The notes: generated from the sequence alone by a model not told the origin. A stretch of DNA of 64,000 bases from Flavobacterium palustre (GCF_014639535.1 NZ_BMGA01000006.1:1-64000), one strand, 5' to 3'. Positions 47,815 through 57,029 are shown, counted from the stretch's first letter. Program-made: numbers and translations.

Positions 47815-48738
47815 TTAATTTTTTACATCAATTCTACCTGTGAGCTTTTCTTTCCAATTATTCCATTGGTATTTTCTACTAAAGATAAACAAAAGCAGAG
47901 GGTAAACCAGCACTACCGGCAAAATAACATCAACTCCGGCATGAGGTTCTGACAAATCTTTAAAAATAGAATGCGTTTGAAAAGCCGACCAGTCTGAAGT
48001 GATTAACAAAGCTCCGATAAGATTATTGGCAGCATGAAATCCCAAAGCCAATTCCATTCCTTCGTCCATCAAAGTAATGATTCCTAAAAACAATCCCGTA
48101 CCTATATAATAGACAAAAATGATGTTTCCTACTTTGGCAACTTCGGGATTAAAAAAGTGCATACCTCCAAAAATTAAAGAAGTCATCAACAAAGGAAACC
48201 ACTTATTTCGAGCTAAATTCCCAAAACCCTGCATTAAATAACCTCTGAAAACATATTCTTCCGTACTGGTTTGAAAGGGAACGAATACCACTGCAATAGC
48301 AAACAAAACAGCAAACGGAATCAGTTTGAAATTAAACGCATACAAACCCGGATTGTTGAAATAGATTACCAAAGTTGATCCTATGGTAAATGCCGACCAT
48401 AATCCAAATGAAAATCCAATTCTTTTCCAATCGACTTTGTTTCTGGAAGTGGTTACCGAAAGTAATGTTTGCTGATGTAAATATCGAACAACAAAATAGA
48501 TTCCGGCAAAAGCAAACACAAAAGAAAGTAGTAATAACAAAAAAGTCAAATTCGAATCCAGAAAATGCATTACTCCTTCATTCGTTGCCGGATAACTTGC
48601 TCCTGTAATTATTGATTTTCCAATAACTGCCAATAATAAAGGAAGCTGTCCTATAAAAGAAGCTGAAATAATAAAAAGTGAGCCCAACAGATACTTCCAA
48701 AATCTATTGCCCGAATGATTCCCTTGTGCTATAAACAT
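47815..48738 (-). CDS. CPBP-family intramembrane metalloprotease
   Basis: Multi-spanning membrane protein (307 residues, about 8 helices) with the CPBP/Abi signatures: TEEYVFRGYLMQ (EExxxR motif), FGGMHFFNPE and GFHAANNLIGA, whose Glu and His residues form the presumed active site. Roles of this family range from prenyl-protein processing to bacteriocin immunity; here no bacteriocin gene is seen. It precedes menE by 3 bp in the same direction. Confidence 0.88.
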   Translation of the reverse strand: MFIAQGNHSGNRFWKYLLGSLFIISASFIGQLPLLLAVIGKSIITGASYPATNEGVMHFLDSNLTFLLLLLSFVFAFAGIYFVVRYLHQQTLLSVTTSRNKVDWKRIGFSFGLWSAFTIGSTLVIYFNNPGLYAFNFKLIPFAVLFAIAVVFVPFQTSTEEYVFRGYLMQGFGNLARNKWFPLLMTSLIFGGMHFFNPEVAKVGNIIFVYYIGTGLFLGIITLMDEGMELALGFHAANNLIGALLITSDWSAFQTHSIFKDLSEPHAGVDVILPVVLVYPLLLFIFSRKYQWNNWKEKLTGRIDVKN

Positions 48739-48780
48739 CTATTTTATGATTTTATTTGGTACTATTTCACTTTCAAAAGC

Positions 48781-48788
48781 TATTTTTG
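48781..48788 (+). promoter_or_regulatory. -7 element of the ArsC-family gene
   Basis: TATTTTTG, exact TAnnTTTG; the gene's ATG is 65 bp downstream. It lies within a longer reading frame and argues against the farther start. Confidence 0.5.
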
Positions 48789-48845
48789 CCTCTTCGAAAA
48801 TACTTATTTTATTTTAAATTGATTTCAAACTTAACAAATAGACCA

Positions 48846-49196
48846 ATGATTGAAGTATATCATAATCCACGTTGCGGAAAATCAAGAAATTGTCTGGCTT
48901 TTTTAGACAATTCAAATCAGGAATATAAAATTATCAAATATTTAGAAGAAACTCCCAGTGATGAAGAAATTAAGAGTTTACTCGAAAAACTACAACTCAA
49001 ACCCATTGAATTGGTTCGTCAGAAAGAAAAAATTTGGATTGAACAGTTTAAAAATCAGCAAATGACCGATGAAACCATAATCAAAGCAATGGCCGAAAAC
49101 CCAATTTTAATAGAAAGACCTATCGTTATCAAAGGAAATAAAGCCATTATAGCCCGTGAAGCCGATAAAATCGAAGCTTTCTTTCAGGAGTCCTAA
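48846..49196 (+). CDS. ArsC-family (glutaredoxin-linked) arsenate reductase-like protein
   Basis: Thioredoxin-fold protein of 116 residues from ATG 48846. The catalytic cysteine is in YHNPRCGKSRNCLAFL and the conserved arginine in LIERPIVIKGN. Both suit glutaredoxin-dependent ArsC. No other arsenic genes are adjacent, so a general redox role is also possible. A frame extending to 48756 is rejected because the promoter falls inside it. It diverges from the CPBP gene. Confidence 0.88.
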   Translation: MIEVYHNPRCGKSRNCLAFLDNSNQEYKIIKYLEETPSDEEIKSLLEKLQLKPIELVRQKEKIWIEQFKNQQMTDETIIKAMAENPILIERPIVIKGNKAIIAREADKIEAFFQES

Positions 49197-49279
49197 TCAA
49201 TTTAATATTTATTTAACATAGTGCCGTTAAACCAATTTGAGTTTATCGATTCCAAACACAAACAATAAAACAATACAAA

Positions 49280-51817
49280 ATGCGACAATCATTAAGATTC
49301 ATTTTAAGTCTCAGCTTACTTTTTACTTGCCTGAGCAGTTTTGCTAAAATAGGAGATCCTATAGTCGATCCTGCCAAAGAAAAAGTAAAAATCTCAGGGA
49401 CAGTAATTGAAAAAACTACAAAACAGCCTTTGGAATATGCTACAGTAACCATTACTGATACTAAAAGTTTAAAACCTATTGCGGGTGGAATAACAAATAC
49501 TAAAGGTAATTTTTCCATTGAAGTCGCTAAAGGAATTTACAATATCAAAATTGAATTTATCTCTTTTAAATCGATTCTTTTTAATCAACGAAACATCGAA
49601 AAAAACACTGATTTAGGGACAATTGCTCTGGCTGAAGATGTTGCACAACTGAACGAAGTAGTGGTACGTGCTGAAAAATCGACTGTCGAAATTAAATTAG
49701 ACAAAAAAGTCTATAATGTAGGACAGGATATGATTGTAAAAGGAGGAACAGTCAGCGATGTACTGGAAAACGTGCCTTCGGTTACGGTAGATGTGGAAGG
49801 AAACGTAAGCTTACGTGGCAACGAAAATGTGCGTATTTTTATTGACGGTCGCCCATCGAATGCCTTGAATATGGCCGACGCTTTACGCCAAATTCCTGCC
49901 GATGCCATTGACAAAGTCGAAGTGATTACCAATCCGTCAGCCCGTTATGATGCCGAAGGTGGCGCCGGAATTCTGAACATTATTTTGAAAAAAGGGAAAA
50001 ACCTGGGCTTTAACGGAAGTTTTATCGCCTCTACGGGGATTCCTGAAACCTATGGATTAAGTGCTAACTTAAATTACAAAACCGAAAAATTGAACTTTTT
50101 CACCTCCACAGGATACGATTACAGAACCAGTGAAGGATCCGGAAAAACGAATTCAGTCTATTTTGATGCTAACGATGCCATTAGCAAATACATCGATGAA
50201 AGCAGAAATACCGAACGTCTCAGAAAAGGAATTTCTTCAAAAACAGGTGTAGAATGGACTGTTGCTCCTAATACTTTTTGGACAAATTCTGTTAGTTACC
50301 GCGATAACAGAGGTTCAAACAATGATTTGGTTTATTTCAATTCATTTGATGCTAATAAAAATTTCACATCCACACGTTCTCGTTTAAGTGAAGGAGATGA
50401 CAACGGAAGAGATTTAGAATTTGCTTCTAATTTCCTGAAAAACTTCAATGATGAAGGTCACAAGTTAACAATGGACTTCTCTTATGCTACTAATACCGAT
50501 AACGAAAACTCAACTATTACCGATCAAATATTAGGAAGCACTGCTGCCCCTAAATATGATATTACTAAAAATAATGAAGAACAAAATCAACTGCAATTGC
50601 AGGTAGATTATGTGTTACCTCTTAAAGAAGGAAGTCAGTTTGAAGCAGGATACAAAGGAAATTTCAACAATCTGGACAGCAAATACAACATCACAAGTGA
50701 CAGTAACGAAAACAGTTATCTTTCGAATACCTTAGAGTACAAAGAACAAATTAATGCCTTTTATGCACAATATGGTTTTAAGGTTAATAAATTCTCTTAC
50801 TTGTTTGGTATGCGCTGGGAAGACACTAAAATCAACGTTAATTTATTAGATGAACCTACTAGTTTCAACACTAAAAAATACAACAATTTATTTCCTAGTG
50901 CCTTTATCAACTATGAAATATCCGACGAGAGCAGTATCTCTTTAAGCTACAGTAAACGTCTGTCAAGACCAAGAGGACGTTTCTTAAACCCTGCTACAAA
51001 CTTTTCAAGTAACATCAATTTGTTTAGAGGAAATCCGGATTTGAATCCTTCTTTTACAGATAAATTTGATTTAGGTTATTTGAAACGTTGGGAAAAACTA
51101 ACATTCAACACCTCTTTGTATTATGAAAACACTAAAAATGTATTCTCTTTTGTACGTTTCCCAACCGGTGATGTTGTAGAAGAAATGATTGACAATACCG
51201 ATGACGATATTGATAATCCTACAGTAACACAAACTCCTGTAATTTTGAGTACTCCAATCAATTTAGGGAGAGAACAAAAAATTGGTTTCGAATTTACTTT
51301 GAATTACACTCCGTTTAAAATTTGGAAAATAAACAGTAGTTTCAACCTATCCAGTGCGAAAACAACCGGTGAACACACCTATTACGATATAAATGAAAAC
51401 CCTATTACTGAATCACTGAACAACGAAGCTTTTTCATGGTTTTCAAGATTAAGTTCCCGTTTAACACTTCCTGCCAAAGTAGATTGGCAATTAACAGGAA
51501 TGTATTTTAGTCCACGAAATACAGCCCAGGGAAAAAGTTTAGGCAATTATGTTATCAATATGGCTTTCAGTAAAGACATCTTAAAAGACAAGGCTACGAT
51601 TGCATTGAATGTAAGTGATCTTTTTAATTCGAGAAAAATGATGTCAGAAACTAATTTGGATAATCTTTCTTCATACAATGAGTTCCAATGGAGAAGAAGA
51701 CAAATCAACCTGTCATTCACGTACCGTCTGAACATGAAAAAAACAGACAAAGACAAAAACATGCCGAAAAACAATGGAGATGGCGGCGGTGAAGGCGGCG
51801 GAGAATTTCCCGGATAA
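49280..51817 (+). CDS. Outer-membrane beta-barrel protein, TonB-dependent-receptor type
   Basis: Predicted outer-membrane transporter or adhesin, 845 residues. A signal peptide (LSLLFTCLSSFA) is followed by a carboxypeptidase-regulatory-like domain (about 35-115: VKISGTVIEKTTKQPLEYAT), a plug-like domain (about 120-225; EVITNPSARYDAEGGAGILN), and a long beta-barrel with aromatic-rich strands. The C-terminus is an odd low-complexity tail rich in Lys, Asn and Gly (KNNGDGGGEGGGEFPG), where TonB receptors usually end in an aromatic residue. No SusD partner is adjacent, so polysaccharide uptake is not implied; ligand unknown. Confidence 0.87.
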   Translation: MRQSLRFILSLSLLFTCLSSFAKIGDPIVDPAKEKVKISGTVIEKTTKQPLEYATVTITDTKSLKPIAGGITNTKGNFSIEVAKGIYNIKIEFISFKSILFNQRNIEKNTDLGTIALAEDVAQLNEVVVRAEKSTVEIKLDKKVYNVGQDMIVKGGTVSDVLENVPSVTVDVEGNVSLRGNENVRIFIDGRPSNALNMADALRQIPADAIDKVEVITNPSARYDAEGGAGILNIILKKGKNLGFNGSFIASTGIPETYGLSANLNYKTEKLNFFTSTGYDYRTSEGSGKTNSVYFDANDAISKYIDESRNTERLRKGISSKTGVEWTVAPNTFWTNSVSYRDNRGSNNDLVYFNSFDANKNFTSTRSRLSEGDDNGRDLEFASNFLKNFNDEGHKLTMDFSYATNTDNENSTITDQILGSTAAPKYDITKNNEEQNQLQLQVDYVLPLKEGSQFEAGYKGNFNNLDSKYNITSDSNENSYLSNTLEYKEQINAFYAQYGFKVNKFSYLFGMRWEDTKINVNLLDEPTSFNTKKYNNLFPSAFINYEISDESSISLSYSKRLSRPRGRFLNPATNFSSNINLFRGNPDLNPSFTDKFDLGYLKRWEKLTFNTSLYYENTKNVFSFVRFPTGDVVEEMIDNTDDDIDNPTVTQTPVILSTPINLGREQKIGFEFTLNYTPFKIWKINSSFNLSSAKTTGEHTYYDINENPITESLNNEAFSWFSRLSSRLTLPAKVDWQLTGMYFSPRNTAQGKSLGNYVINMAFSKDILKDKATIALNVSDLFNSRKMMSETNLDNLSSYNEFQWRRRQINLSFTYRLNMKKTDKDKNMPKNNGDGGGEGGGEFPG

Positions 51818-51845
51818 TAGCTAATAACTTCCAAAATTTTAAATT

Positions 51846-51885
51846 CCAAATTCCAAATATAACAGTTGGAATTTGGATTTTTTTT
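51846..51885 (+). terminator. Terminator after the TonB-type gene
   Basis: CCAAATTCCAA (51846-51856) pairs with TTGGAATTTGG (51866-51876), followed by a long T run. Confidence 0.85.
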
Positions 51886-51910
51886 TGACAGAAAGTACTT
51901 TTTGGGAATA

Positions 51911-51942
51911 AAAAAAGGATTCGTTTTCACGAATCCTTTTTT
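51911..51942 (-). terminator. Terminator of the small membrane protein gene
   Basis: Perfect 14-bp stem AAAAAAGGATTCGT/ACGAATCCTTTTTT with loop TTTC. It lies just beyond the small gene's stop on the minus strand and can act in both directions. Confidence 0.85.
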
Positions 51943-51954
51943 ATTAAATCTCAA

Positions 51955-52119
51955 TTATAGAGATTCTTGTTTTTTTGCTCTCTTTTCTTTGAAACGCTCC
52001 CAAGCTGCTCCTCCTACCCAGTAAGATACGAAGCTAACCAAGAAAAACATCAACCAAAACCCCATTGTAAGGATGGTTAAGAAAAGTAAAAAGCCTAAAT
52101 ACTGTGAAAATTCAAACAT
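51955..52119 (-). CDS. Small membrane protein of 54 residues
   Basis: Not recognised. Starting at ATG 52119 it has 54 residues: FEFSQYLGFLLFL and TMGFWLMFFLVSFVSYWVG form two hydrophobic stretches that span the membrane once or twice, followed by a basic tail ERFKEKRAKKQESL. The longer frame to 52185 is rejected because a consensus promoter (TTG-N20-TACATTTG, 52146-52176) lies inside it. A strong terminator closes the unit. With its own promoter and terminator, it looks like a real, independently transcribed gene. Confidence 0.75.
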   Translation of the reverse strand: MFEFSQYLGFLLFLTILTMGFWLMFFLVSFVSYWVGGAAWERFKEKRAKKQESL

Positions 52120-52145
52120 GTTTTCCGGAATTTTGAATGTAGCCA

Positions 52146-52176
52146 CAAATGTAGCAGTTAATTTTTTTGTTAGCAA
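52146..52176 (-). promoter_or_regulatory. Promoter of the small membrane protein gene
   Basis: Minus-strand TTG (52174-52176), 20-nt spacer, TACATTTG (52146-52153). Start of transcription would lie about 20 nt before the ATG. Confidence 0.7.
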
Positions 52177-52297
52177 TAAAAACAACAGTCAATTTTCATA
52201 AAAATACATTTATGCGTACATTTAAACAGCTTTTTGTTAATTAAAAAAGTTTTACAGAGATTTTTCAAGACAAATCGAACTCTAAACAAAGAAAATC

Positions 52298-53683
52298 ATG
52301 AACTATCGAATAGAAAAAGACACCATGGGCGAAGTGCAGGTTCCTGCCGATAAATACTGGGGTGCTCAAACGGAACGTTCTAAAAATAATTTCAAAATAG
52401 GCTCTTCAGCTTCTATGCCTATGGAAATCATCTATGGTTTTGCTTATCTTAAAAAAGCGGCTGCTTTTGCCAATTGTGATTTGGGTGTTTTAAGTTCTGA
52501 AAAAAGAGATGCTATTGCTGCCGTTTGCGATGAAATCCTTGCAGGAAAATTAGACGATCAATTTCCATTAGTAATCTGGCAAACCGGTTCAGGCACACAA
52601 AGCAACATGAACCTTAACGAAGTTATAGCCAATCGGGCACAAGTTTTAAAAGGATTTAATATTAGCGAAGGCGAACCTTTTATCAAAGCCAATGACGATG
52701 TGAATAAATCACAATCCTCTAATGACACCTTCCCTACCGCCATGCACATTGCGGCTTACAAAGCGATTATGGAAATTACCATTCCCGGAGTAGAAAAATT
52801 ACAGGCAACCCTAGCAGCAAAAGCAACCGAATATGCAGCTGTAGTAAAAATAGGTCGTACGCATTTAATGGATGCCACACCTTTAACATTAGGACAGGAA
52901 CTTTCAGGATATGCCGCTCAATTGTCATTTGGTCTAAAAGCACTGAAAAATACCTTACCTCATTTATCCGAAATTGCTCTGGGCGGAACCGCAGTAGGAA
53001 CCGGATTAAACACTCCCAAAGATTATGATATAAAAGTGGCTCAATATATTGCTCAATTTACAGGACTACCTTTTGTTACGGCCCAAAATAAATTTGAAGC
53101 CTTAGCTGCTCATGATGCCATTGTAGAATCGCATGGAGCATTGAAACAATTGGCAGTTTCCCTGAATAAAATTGCCAATGATATTCGAATGCTGGCTTCA
53201 GGGCCACGCTCGGGAATTGGAGAAATCCTGATTCCTGAAAACGAACCTGGTTCATCCATCATGCCCGGAAAAGTCAATCCTACCCAATGCGAAGCCCTGA
53301 CTATGGTTTGTGCCCAGATTATGGGCAATGATGTTACCATTAGTGTTGGCGGAATGCAGGGACATTATGAATTGAATGTTTTCAAACCCTTGATGGCGGC
53401 TAACTTTCTGCAATCGGCACGATTACTGGGTGATGCCTGCGTTTCTTTTGACGAACATTGCGCTCAGGGAATTGAACCTAATTACAAACGCATCAAAGAA
53501 CTGGTTGACAACTCGTTAATGCTGGTAACTGCCCTAAACACTAAAATAGGCTATTACAAAGCCGCAGAAATTGCCCAAACTGCTCATAAAAACGGAACTA
53601 CTCTTAAAGAAGAAGCGGTTCGTTTAGGCTACGTAACTCCGGAAGATTTTGATGACTGGGTAAAACCGGAGGAGATGGTGTGA
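52298..53683 (+). CDS. fumC: Class II fumarate hydratase
   Basis: Interconverts fumarate and malate in the citric acid cycle. Motifs are [12 protein letters not shown], the SS-loop [15 protein letters not shown] (signature GSSxMPxKxNP), and [12 protein letters not shown]. Length 461 matches the homotetrameric iron-free class. It stands alone, with a hairpin terminator after it. Identification certain. Confidence 0.97.
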   Translation: MNYRIEKDTMGEVQVPADKYWGAQTERSKNNFKIGSSASMPMEIIYGFAYLKKAAAFANCDLGVLSSEKRDAIAAVCDEILAGKLDDQFPLVIWQTGSGTQSNMNLNEVIANRAQVLKGFNISEGEPFIKANDDVNKSQSSNDTFPTAMHIAAYKAIMEITIPGVEKLQATLAAKATEYAAVVKIGRTHLMDATPLTLGQELSGYAAQLSFGLKALKNTLPHLSEIALGGTAVGTGLNTPKDYDIKVAQYIAQFTGLPFVTAQNKFEALAAHDAIVESHGALKQLAVSLNKIANDIRMLASGPRSGIGEILIPENEPGSSIMPGKVNPTQCEALTMVCAQIMGNDVTISVGGMQGHYELNVFKPLMAANFLQSARLLGDACVSFDEHCAQGIEPNYKRIKELVDNSLMLVTALNTKIGYYKAAEIAQTAHKNGTTLKEEAVRLGYVTPEDFDDWVKPEEMV

Positions 53684-53690
53684 TTTTTAA

Positions 53691-53769
53691 CCGCAAAGTC
53701 CGTAAGGCTCTTTCTTCTTATTGTTTTGAAAAACGCAAAGTTCACAAATCTTTGCGGACTTTGCGTTTT
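53691..53769 (+). terminator. fumC terminator within CGCAAAG repeats
   Basis: AAAACGCAAAGT (53730-53741) pairs perfectly with ACTTTGCGTTTT (53758-53769). An outer arm CGCAAAGTCCG (53692-53702) can compete with CGGACTTTGCG (53755-53765). It is another member of the reiterated-word repeat family that here doubles as a terminator. Confidence 0.7.
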
Positions 53770-53816
53770 TATTTAAACTTTCCTAAGTAATTTCTTAGCG
53801 TATTTTGCGGTAAAAA

Positions 53817-55025
53817 TCAGACCAATTTATAATCTGCAAAATCTTGTAAATAACTAAATCTTGGAGTCAATTTGCCTTTTTCGGTGATTTTTGCTCGTTG
53901 TAAAATCCCGTCTTTATCCCCATTGAAAAAAGCGGGAATTACGTGTTCTAAAAACATTTCGCCAAAACCTTCACTGGAATCCTTTGGCAATTCACAAGGT
54001 AAATTATCAACCGCCATCACCACAATCGCTGCCGGATGAAAAAGATCCACTTCTTTATTTTCTATTGGCAAATAGCCATACAAAGGCTCTTCGATAGTTG
54101 AAGAACGTAGTGTGCAGACAATTGGTCCATTAATATCACAGGAGATATCGGCAACTACTTTTATCTTGCAATCGTTAGACTGAAGCATTGCTCTGCTGAG
54201 AATTTGAGGTGCTTCATTAGCATGAAAGTGTGCCGTAATCAGGATATCGGAAACTTTAGTAAAACGCTCAAAATTGCTTTCGTAATCCTGAGAATTTTTG
54301 AAAAAATCGGCTATTTCTAAAACTGTTCCGTCTTTTCTTTTATTGTATTCTAAAACATCAATTTGAGTATAAACCGGCTGCGTGTAGTTTTTAGTCAAAT
54401 AATTCTCCACCGTAACAGATTTGACTTTAATGGCATTTAAAATTTCTTTTACCCCACTTCCTACTTTTCCCGTTCCCGTCACCACAAATTTAATGGGAGG
54501 CAATGTGATTCTTTTTAAATGACGAATCAAATCTTCTTTACCGGAAAGTGTTTCGGCTTTTGGTAATTTAAACAATTCAAATTTTATTCCGAATGCACGG
54601 ATACTATTATAAGTTCCCACCATTCCTGCATAATATCCAAAACCAATCAGACGATGATTATGAGCATCTACAATCGTTTCATGATCATAAAAATCAATAT
54701 TTTTTGCCAATAAAGCCTGTAACAAAGCTCTGTTATGCGGTTGTTTTTTTATAGTATGCGAAAAAAAGAAATAAGACTTTTTAGGAATCAAATCTTCAAC
54801 AGGAACTTCTTTTACGCCAAACAACACATCACAATCGCTGATATCATTCGTCACTTCAATACCTAAATTTTGATATTCTTCATCAGTAAATGTTCTAACA
54901 GATGAACTTTCAACTTTAATACTCACTTCCGGATAAAGTGTTTTTAATTTTACTAATGCACTTGGCGAAAAAACCACTCTTTTGTCGGCCGGAGTTTTTC
55001 GTTCTTTTATTATTCCAAATTTCAT
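53817..55025 (-). CDS. Alanine dehydrogenase/saccharopine dehydrogenase-like oxidoreductase
   Basis: Cytosolic NAD(P)-dependent enzyme of the AlaDh/PNT fold, 402 residues from ATG 55025. The N-terminal domain begins MKFGIIKERKTPADKRVVFS, as in alanine dehydrogenases and lysine-forming saccharopine dehydrogenases; the Rossmann site is VVTGTGKVGSGVKEIL, and DISCDINGPI resembles the saccharopine type. A neighbour with a second enzyme of lysine catabolism is lacking. Either activity is possible; I keep the general name. An upstream start at 55085 would add 20 residues and is less likely. Confidence 0.75.
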   Translation of the reverse strand: MKFGIIKERKTPADKRVVFSPSALVKLKTLYPEVSIKVESSSVRTFTDEEYQNLGIEVTNDISDCDVLFGVKEVPVEDLIPKKSYFFFSHTIKKQPHNRALLQALLAKNIDFYDHETIVDAHNHRLIGFGYYAGMVGTYNSIRAFGIKFELFKLPKAETLSGKEDLIRHLKRITLPPIKFVVTGTGKVGSGVKEILNAIKVKSVTVENYLTKNYTQPVYTQIDVLEYNKRKDGTVLEIADFFKNSQDYESNFERFTKVSDILITAHFHANEAPQILSRAMLQSNDCKIKVVADISCDINGPIVCTLRSSTIEEPLYGYLPIENKEVDLFHPAAIVVMAVDNLPCELPKDSSEGFGEMFLEHVIPAFFNGDKDGILQRAKITEKGKLTPRFSYLQDFADYKLV

Positions 55026-55228
55026 ATATCGATATTCCTTATAATTTCTCATTTTCAAACAGTATTTTACTACATACAAAAACAAGATTTTTAGTTGTTA
55101 AATTATTTCCTTTTTAGACAAAAAACATGAAAAGCTGAAAGCCAAAAAGATAGAAAAAAGTTCTTCAAAAACTTTCAAAAAATTCTGTTAACATTAAAAA
55201 AAACAGAAAACAAAAGCGTTTGATTCTA

Positions 55229-55236
55229 TATATTTG
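55229..55236 (+). promoter_or_regulatory. -7 element of the serine hydrolase gene
   Basis: TATATTTG, 13 bp before ATG 55250, marking that ATG (or 55256) as the start rather than an upstream TTG at 55220. Confidence 0.5.
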
Positions 55237-55249
55237 CCATTATAGCCCT

Positions 55250-56467
55250 ATGACAATGATTTTGATAAAAAAAACAAATATACTACAATTACTCACGCTT
55301 ATTTTAGTTTTTAGTTCGTGTAACCAAAAGAATAAAGAAGGAATACTTTCAGACAACGAGTTACCTAAGGATACACTCCCTCACATGGAGCCTCCCAAAA
55401 CAAAACTTCCTAAATTAACCGCACAATACATCAATTCTAAAAAAAATGCAATAGAGCATTTTTATAATAAAAACTGGCCTAACAACAGTATGAACGGTAG
55501 TTTTTTGGTGGCAAAAAACGGTCAGATTATATTTGAAAAATACGAAGGAATGGCTAATTTTAGAGACGAAAGACCTATTACAGCCACTACTCCGCTTCAT
55601 CTGGCATCAGTAACCAAAGTTTTAACGGCATCCGCTGTTTTAAAATTAATTGATGCTAAAAAAATTGGTTTAGACCAAAAGGTAAATACCATTTTACCAA
55701 CTTTCCCTTTTCCTGAAGTAACGGTAAAAATGCTTTTAAATCACCGCAGCGGTATGCGCAATTATGCTTATTTCACAGATAAAAAAGATGGAGTTTGGGA
55801 TCGTCATGACATCTTGTCTAACAAAGACATTGTGCATTTAATGGCCACAAAAAACATTGGTCTTGAATCCAGAACAGGAACCCGTTTTGCTTATTGTAAT
55901 ACAAACTATGCCGTTTTAGCTCTTATTATCGAAAAAGCAACAGGACTTAGTTATAAAAAAGCAATGGAGCGTATGATTTTTAAACCATTAGGAATGAATC
56001 ATACTTTTGTTTTTGATTACGAAAAAGATAAAGACTCAGCTGTTACCTCTTATAAAGGGAATAAAGTAGAAATAGGGAAAGATTATCTTGATAAAATTTA
56101 CGGAGATAAAAACATCTATTCTACTCCCAGAGATTTACTAAAGTTTGATATGGCTAGAAATTCACCAGATTTTTTAAGTCCAAAATTACTAAAACTGGTC
56201 TATACGCCTTTTAGTCAAGAACGTAAAGGAGAGAAAAACTATGGTCTTGGAATCCGAATGATTAACTGGGAAACCGGACAAAATTTCTATTTTCACAACG
56301 GATGGTGGCACGGAAACACCTCATCCTATATTTCATTGCCAAAAGAAAAACTCACTATCATTGCACTATCTAATAAGTTTACAACAAAAACCTATCAGGT
56401 AAAAAAAATAGCTCCTTTGTTTGGTGATTATCCGTTCAAATTAGGAAAAGAGGATAAAGAGGAATAA
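55250..56467 (+). CDS. Lipoprotein serine hydrolase (class C beta-lactamase-like)
   Basis: Predicted lipid-anchored enzyme of the beta-lactamase/transpeptidase-like family (PF00144). The signal ends LVFSSC, a lipobox with Cys about residue 24. SxxK is SVTK in LASVTKVLTASAVLKL, Y-x-N is YCN in FAYCNTNYAVLALI, and the third motif is probably H-N-G in YFHNGWWHGN. Such proteins are often esterases or D-aminopeptidases; a resistance role cannot be assumed. A -7 element lies directly upstream. Confidence 0.85.
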   Translation: MTMILIKKTNILQLLTLILVFSSCNQKNKEGILSDNELPKDTLPHMEPPKTKLPKLTAQYINSKKNAIEHFYNKNWPNNSMNGSFLVAKNGQIIFEKYEGMANFRDERPITATTPLHLASVTKVLTASAVLKLIDAKKIGLDQKVNTILPTFPFPEVTVKMLLNHRSGMRNYAYFTDKKDGVWDRHDILSNKDIVHLMATKNIGLESRTGTRFAYCNTNYAVLALIIEKATGLSYKKAMERMIFKPLGMNHTFVFDYEKDKDSAVTSYKGNKVEIGKDYLDKIYGDKNIYSTPRDLLKFDMARNSPDFLSPKLLKLVYTPFSQERKGEKNYGLGIRMINWETGQNFYFHNGWWHGNTSSYISLPKEKLTIIALSNKFTTKTYQVKKIAPLFGDYPFKLGKEDKEE

Positions 56468-56516
56468 TTTTTGCTATAACATTTTTTTCGAATACTAATA
56501 GTAAAAGATAAAATTG

Positions 56517-56524
56517 TACATTTG
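56517..56524 (+). promoter_or_regulatory. ssrA -7 element
   Basis: TACATTTG, exact TAnnTTTG, about 28 bp before the mature tmRNA 5' end, leaving room for a short leader removed by RNase P. Confidence 0.65.
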
Positions 56525-56551
56525 CACTCTCAAATTTTTGAGTATAAAACT

Positions 56552-56946
56552 GGGGTCGACTGGTTTTGACAGCAAGTCGAATTGAACAGTAAGCACGTCG
56601 AGCATTGAGACCTTGCTCGTAAATATAAGATCTCAAACTTTTACACGGCGAAAATAACTACGCTTTAGCTGCATAATCCGAATTATAGTACGATTGCGCC
56701 ACGTCCCTACAAGGTAGGGAAGCTGGATTCTCCTTGAAAGCCTTGGTTTGTGGCGTTCAGTTCAGGGGAACCGTAAAAATAGACCTAGATTATCATGAGC
56801 TTCGGGTGATTTTCGAAAATTAAGAAGATAAGTGTTAAGTGGCTGTTTCTGGCCTTGCTTAACATCGAAAATTCAATCAGGAAATAAGCGTGTAGAAAGC
56901 TCTTTAGTTGCTTGTTTGGACCCGGGTTCGATTCCCGGCGACTCCA
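56552..56946 (+). ncRNA. ssrA: Transfer-messenger RNA (tmRNA)
   Basis: Rescues stalled ribosomes by trans-translation with SmpB. The 5' end GGGGTCGACTGGTTTTGACA pairs with the 3' end CGACTCC to form the tRNA-like acceptor; the T-arm GGGTTCGATTCCCG is at 56925-56938. CCA is not encoded. The tag frame at 56647-56676 reads GGC GAA AAT AAC TAC GCT TTA GCT GCA TAA, i.e. GENNYALAA, and a pseudoknot-rich stretch follows. Total about 395 nt. A -7 element precedes it and a terminator follows. Confidence 0.97.
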
Positions 56947-56950
56947 CTTA

Positions 56951-56998
56951 AAAAATCCGTAAAACACTAAAAAAACAAGTGATTACGGATTTTTTTTA
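56951..56998 (+). terminator. tmRNA terminator
   Basis: AAAAATCCGTAA (56951-56962) pairs with TTACGGATTTTT (56983-56994), with inner CACT/AGTG pairing and a T run. Confidence 0.85.
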
Positions 56999-57029
56999 TC
57001 TATTTTCCCGACATTTTCCCAACAACACT

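Noticed and set aside
55250-56467. A clinical-type beta-lactamase
   Set aside because: Only the general SxxK fold is seen, and most relatives are esterases or peptidases.
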